Notes under the pieces: model-generated | The model's database searches: none | Told to the model about the DNA's origin: nothing | Seen by the model: only the letters and a program-made list of their open reading frames with translations | Made by a program: the position numbers and the translations under genes | Shown here: in pieces, positions 50,876-53,997 of the stretch | Layout: every line of letters starts with the position of its first letter | Numbering within the stretch: the stretch's first letter is position 1 | Assembly (NCBI GenBank): GCA_021793375.1 | Contig: JAJYSY010000012.1 | Location: 1 to 53,997 of the forward strand | Reading direction: 5' to 3' | DNA: 53,997 nt | DNA from: Bacteroidota bacterium | GTDB lineage: Bacteria > Bacteroidota > Bacteroidia > Flavobacteriales > Flavobacteriaceae

Positions 50876-52417
50876 ATGAAAGTTCAATCACTTAGTTCAG
50901 ATGATCTCAAACAATTAAAAGATCATGAATTATCAGAAGAACAAATCAAAAAACAATTAAAGTTTTTTGAAAATGGAATCCCGTACACAAATATTCTTGC
51001 TCCTGCTACTTCAGGAAATGGAATTATTTGTCTCTCTAAAGAGAATAAAGAAGATTTTATTGCTCTATATGAAAAAACTGATCTTACTCCTGTGAAGTTT
51101 GTTCCCGCAAGTGGAGCTGCCACAAGAATGTTTAAACTTTTACACCAATTCATAAAAGCTTATAATCCTGAGAAAGAAGAGTTAGCACAGTTTTTAAAAA
51201 AAGAGGAATTTCAAGAATTAAAAGACTTTTTTGAAAATATAGAAAAACTTCCATTTTTTGAGTTGGCTAAAAAGAAACTCAATTCAACTTTATCTGAAAA
51301 TTACACCCACTTAAATGATGAGCAAAAGTATTTCTTCATAAAATTTATCTTAGAAGATATGAATTATGCTGCTCTTCCAAAAGGTTTAATTCCTTTTCAT
51401 CAATATGAAGAGAAAGCTTTGACTCCTTTTGAGGAACATTTAAAAGAAGCCATGGCTTATGCTTTAAAAAATAGTATGCTCAATGTTCATTTTACCATCA
51501 CAAAAGAACACAGATCACTTTTTGAAAAATATGCAAAGAAAATTCAAGCTCATACCGATTTTAAAAATAAAGAAGTAAATATCACCTATTCTTATCAGGA
51601 AAAATCCACAGATACTATTGCTGTCGATTTTGACAATAAACCTTTCAGAGATGAAAATGGTAAATTATTTTTTAGACCCGGCGGACATGGAGCTTTAATT
51701 CAAAACCTCAACAAAATTGATGCTGATATTATTTTTATCAAAAATATCGACAATGTGGTTGTTGAAAATAATTTAGCATTAGTCAGCCAATACAAAAAAG
51801 CTTTAGCAGGGATTTTAATCAATATTCAAGAAGAAATATTCTCTTTATTAAAGAAATTAGACCAACAAGGATTTTCTGAAAGTTTAGAAAAAACTGCTGA
51901 AAAATTAGCAGATCAGTATTTTCATCATCAAAGAGAATTTAAATCCGCAGAAGAAATTAAATCTTTTTTCAATCGTCCGGTTCGTGTTTGCGGAATGGTG
52001 ATTAATGAAGGAGCGCCCGGAGGAGGACCTTTCTGGGTTCAAGATAAACAAGGAAAAATATCTCTTCAGATTGTAGAAAGCGCACAAATAAATGACAAAG
52101 ATCCTGAAGTGAAAAAGATTCTTAATGAAGTTTCTCATTTCAATCCTGTTGATTTAGTTTGTGGGGTAAAAGATTATCAAGGAGAAAAATTCGATTTAGA
52201 AAAGTTTGTTGATCCTGATCAAGGATTTATCACGGAAAAATCTGTAAACGGACAAAATATTAAAGCTCTTGAATTACCCGGATTATGGAATGGAGCTATG
52301 GCATATTGGAATACCATTTTTGTAGAAGTTCCGCCCAAGACTTTTAATCCGGTAAAAACCGTGCTTGATTTACTCAAACCCGGTCATCAAGTAGAATTTG
52401 ATTTGGTTAGCAAATAA
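50876..52417 (+). CDS. DUF4301 family protein
   Basis: A 513-residue cytoplasmic protein. VKFVPASGAATRMFK near residues 75-90, FHQYEEKALTPFEEHL, KLFFRPGGHGALIQNLNKID near 265-285, and RVCGMVINEGAPGGGPFWV near 375-395 are the recognisable conserved segments of DUF4301. They resemble the substrate loops of sugar-nucleotide or UTP-glucose-type transferases (PASGAATR, RPGGHGALI), so a nucleotidyltransferase-like activity is possible but not shown. It lies 50 bp after the NadR-like gene, probably the same transcript. Confidence 0.8.
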   Translation: MKVQSLSSDDLKQLKDHELSEEQIKKQLKFFENGIPYTNILAPATSGNGIICLSKENKEDFIALYEKTDLTPVKFVPASGAATRMFKLLHQFIKAYNPEKEELAQFLKKEEFQELKDFFENIEKLPFFELAKKKLNSTLSENYTHLNDEQKYFFIKFILEDMNYAALPKGLIPFHQYEEKALTPFEEHLKEAMAYALKNSMLNVHFTITKEHRSLFEKYAKKIQAHTDFKNKEVNITYSYQEKSTDTIAVDFDNKPFRDENGKLFFRPGGHGALIQNLNKIDADIIFIKNIDNVVVENNLALVSQYKKALAGILINIQEEIFSLLKKLDQQGFSESLEKTAEKLADQYFHHQREFKSAEEIKSFFNRPVRVCGMVINEGAPGGGPFWVQDKQGKISLQIVESAQINDKDPEVKKILNEVSHFNPVDLVCGVKDYQGEKFDLEKFVDPDQGFITEKSVNGQNIKALELPGLWNGAMAYWNTIFVEVPPKTFNPVKTVLDLLKPGHQVEFDLVSK

Positions 52418-52425
52418 ATATTTTT

Positions 52426-52459
52426 CATCCGTTTTGTATTTTAAAATACAAAACGGATG
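52426..52459. terminator. Perfect 34-bp palindrome between convergent genes
   Basis: CATCCGTTTTGTATTTT is followed directly by its exact reverse complement, giving 17-bp arms with no spacer. It starts 8 bp after the DUF4301 stop and ends 5 bp before the stop codon of the convergent hydrolase gene. Position suggests a terminator for both; the AT centre would form the loop. The T-run is outside the left arm, which is unusual. Confidence 0.6.
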
Positions 52460-52464
52460 AATTT

Positions 52465-53241
52465 TCAAGCTTTCATAAATTCTTCAAAAGCTTCTGCCAC
52501 TACTTCTTTCTGTTCTATATAACTCATATGTCCTCCCGGCAAACCAATAAACTTACTTTTTGTGTTTCTCGCTACTTTTTTGATTTCTTCATAAGGGATT
52601 AATGCATCCTCTTTTCCGGCAATAATCCATTTTTCACCTTTAAAATTCTTTAGAATTTTTTCTCTGTCTTTTCGGATTTTCATTCCTTTTACAGCAGCAA
52701 TAATACTTTCTACTTCCATTTTCATCGCTTCCTGAATACGGAAATCCAATTCTTTTTTAAATTTCTTTTTACTTTCTTCTGAAAATAAATTCGCAACAGA
52801 TGATTTTACAAAAATCTGTTTGTGTTTTTTTACAATTCTAACTACTTGATCCCGTTCTTTTAATCTTTTTTCTGAATCTTTTTTAGGCGAAGAATTCAAC
52901 AACATTAGTTTTTCTACTTGATCAGGATATTTTTCTAAAAATGCCAGACTGATATATCCTCCCATAGAATGGCCGATAAAAGCAGCGGATTTCACTTTTA
53001 ATTTCGCTAAAATTACTTTTATGGCAGCAGCCATATCTTCCATAGTTTGTACTTCTTTATATCGTGGAGTTTCTCCATGTCCAAACATATCAGGAACAAT
53101 CAACTGGTAATTTTCTTTTAAAATCGGAACAAAATCATTCCAAATTTTTCTTTCTTCTTGAAAACCATGAATCAAAACTAATGGTTTTCCTTTTCCATAT
53201 ATATCTAAATGAATGGGAGTATTTTGGTAATCAACAATCAT
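52465..53241 (-). CDS. Alpha/beta hydrolase
   Basis: A 258-residue alpha/beta-hydrolase. KPLVLIHGFQEERKIW holds the oxyanion-hole HG motif, FIGHSMGGYISLAF has the nucleophile Ser, WIIAGKEDALIPYEE the acid Asp, and LPGGHMSYIEQKE the catalytic His. The substrate is unknown; the family includes esterases and C-C hydrolases. I chose ATG 53241 (MIVDYQNTPIH); the in-frame codon at 53250 is a TTG. Confidence 0.88.
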   Translation of the reverse strand: MIVDYQNTPIHLDIYGKGKPLVLIHGFQEERKIWNDFVPILKENYQLIVPDMFGHGETPRYKEVQTMEDMAAAIKVILAKLKVKSAAFIGHSMGGYISLAFLEKYPDQVEKLMLLNSSPKKDSEKRLKERDQVVRIVKKHKQIFVKSSVANLFSEESKKKFKKELDFRIQEAMKMEVESIIAAVKGMKIRKDREKILKNFKGEKWIIAGKEDALIPYEEIKKVARNTKSKFIGLPGGHMSYIEQKEVVAEAFEEFMKA

Positions 53242-53354
53242 TTTTATCAAATTTTATTCTTCACAAAATAATACTTTTAGTTTATTTCTTTTGGCTAAAA
53301 GATTTATTATTTTTGAGAGAAGTCGATTTTCAAAAAAATTAATAAAAATCTATT

Positions 53355-53858
53355 ATGAGTCGAGGTTTTGTAAAAGAAGAAGATCAGGAAGAAGCTCCGG
53401 TAATTCCGCCAAGGGCAGCTCTTCCAAAAGGAGTTATAAATTATGTTACTCCTTTCGGACATCAACTTTTGTTACAAGAAAAAGAAGAGCTTGAAAACGA
53501 ACAAAAAAATATTTCTAAAGACAATGAAACAGAGCACCGGCGTGCTTCTACAATTATTGATGCGAAGTTAAAACTCTTAAACCAACTCATTAATTCTGCC
53601 AGAATTATCCCTTTAAAAAATCAACCTCAAGAAGAAGTTCGTTTTGGAGCTTTGGTGAATTTTAAAAAAGAAAACACTACTTTAAAATTTCAAATTGTCG
53701 GAGTGGATGAAGCAGATGTAAAAGAAAATAAAATTGCTTTTACTGCTCCTATTGCTAAAGCTTTAATCGGAAAAAAGGTAGGTGATTCAGCTGAATTACA
53801 ATTAGGAAATAAAATCCAAAAACTTGAAATATTAGCAATTTCTTATCCGGAAAATTAA
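53355..53858 (+). CDS. GreA/GreB family transcription elongation factor-like protein
   Basis: A 167-residue protein. The N-terminal part (PKGVINYVTPFGHQLLLQEKEEL) and helix continue to about residue 90. A C-terminal FKBP-like domain follows: EVRFGALVNFKKENTTLKFQIVGVDEAD in parts, then ENKIAFTAPIAKALIGKKVGDSAEL. This domain order is that of Gre factors that bind the RNA polymerase secondary channel. The N-terminal coiled coil is not a perfect match to GreA, so its cleavage-stimulating activity is uncertain; it is the Bacteroidota GreB-like form. Confidence 0.82.
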   Translation: MSRGFVKEEDQEEAPVIPPRAALPKGVINYVTPFGHQLLLQEKEELENEQKNISKDNETEHRRASTIIDAKLKLLNQLINSARIIPLKNQPQEEVRFGALVNFKKENTTLKFQIVGVDEADVKENKIAFTAPIAKALIGKKVGDSAELQLGNKIQKLEILAISYPEN

Positions 53859-53862
53859 TTTG

Positions 53863-53997
53863 TTATTCCTGTAATTTTTGTCCAAAACTCAAATCTCCAG
53901 CATCTCCCAATCCCGGAGAGATATAACCTTTCTCTGTTAAATCCGGATCTATTACGCCAATCCATAAATTTGCATTCGGATATTTTTCCTGAACAAA
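53863..53997 (-). CDS. upp: Uracil phosphoribosyltransferase, C-terminal end
   Basis: The minus-strand frame running off the right edge encodes 44 C-terminal residues: KYPNANLWIGVIDPDLTEKG, then YISPGLGDAGDLSFG. The GYI-PGLGDAGD box is the uracil-binding signature of Upp, which makes UMP from uracil and PRPP. The start and the PRPP site lie outside the window. Its stop is 5 bp from the stop of the Gre-like gene. Confidence 0.9.
   Translation of the reverse strand, partial: FVQEKYPNANLWIGVIDPDLTEKGYISPGLGDAGDLSFGQKLQE

Overview
The window is a low-GC chromosomal segment from a member of the Bacteroidota, most likely a flavobacterium. The evidence is PorZ with a type IX secretion sorting domain, ribosomal protein L21 with a C-terminal helix-hairpin-helix tail, two DUF4199 membrane proteins, a SecA of 1119 residues, and promoters of the TTTG/TTG - N19-22 - TAnnTTTG type instead of sigma-70 boxes. 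I cannot name the species. Most of the window is housekeeping sequence in short operons on both strands.

Layout. 1-3857: fructosamine-kinase tail, exonuclease III, a retropepsin-like protease/RimK/5-formyl-THF cyclo-ligase operon, and convergent lspA. 3858-9160: an accessory island. 9161-13924: a methionine-type aminotransferase, a long-form QueA, and ergothioneine genes egtD/egtB. 14130-20200: DUF2795 protein, secA, DUF4199, an exported glutaminase and an FMN reductase. 20438-23783: an envelope redox operon (di-haem protein, Rieske protein, porin) facing a DUF305 protein. 23930-30676: S9 peptidase, aminopeptidase P, nucleoside phosphorylase, cupin and TauE/SafE. 30802-34235: SRPBCC protein, a methyltransferase stub, DUF420, a DUF3298 lipoprotein and a trans-sulfuration enzyme. 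34302-38667: porZ-recO facing frr and pyrH. 38957-44847: putP, a DsrE-like protein, a decayed pirin fragment and an M16 peptidase pair. 45188-53997: DUF4199, rplU-rpmA, ahcY, phosphopantetheinyl transferase, mgtE, NadR-like kinase, DUF4301, hydrolase, GreA/B-like factor and the end of upp.

The most interesting region is 4013-9120. Co-oriented genes not found in the core set are separated by palindromic, GC-richer elements of about 130-205 bp (5963-6157, 6973-7106, 7883-8088). Each unit opens with GTT plus about six unit-specific bases and closes with the reverse complement of those same bases followed by AAC. The three pairs match 8/8, 9/9 and 8/9. This is what an array of integron-like cassettes should look like, because each cassette carries both halves of its own core site. 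No integrase is in the window and the core bases do not fit the canonical GTTRRRY, so this is either an integrase-less (CALIN-like) array or a related uncharacterised system. A clear flavobacterial promoter (4018-4048) with an overlapping operator-like palindrome heads the array. The cargo includes a TIGR04141/DUF6119 protein with a PD-(D/E)XK-like motif, a second small PD-(D/E)XK-like protein with a partner, two unrecognised proteins, and a toxin-antitoxin pair whose toxin has an in-frame stop codon.
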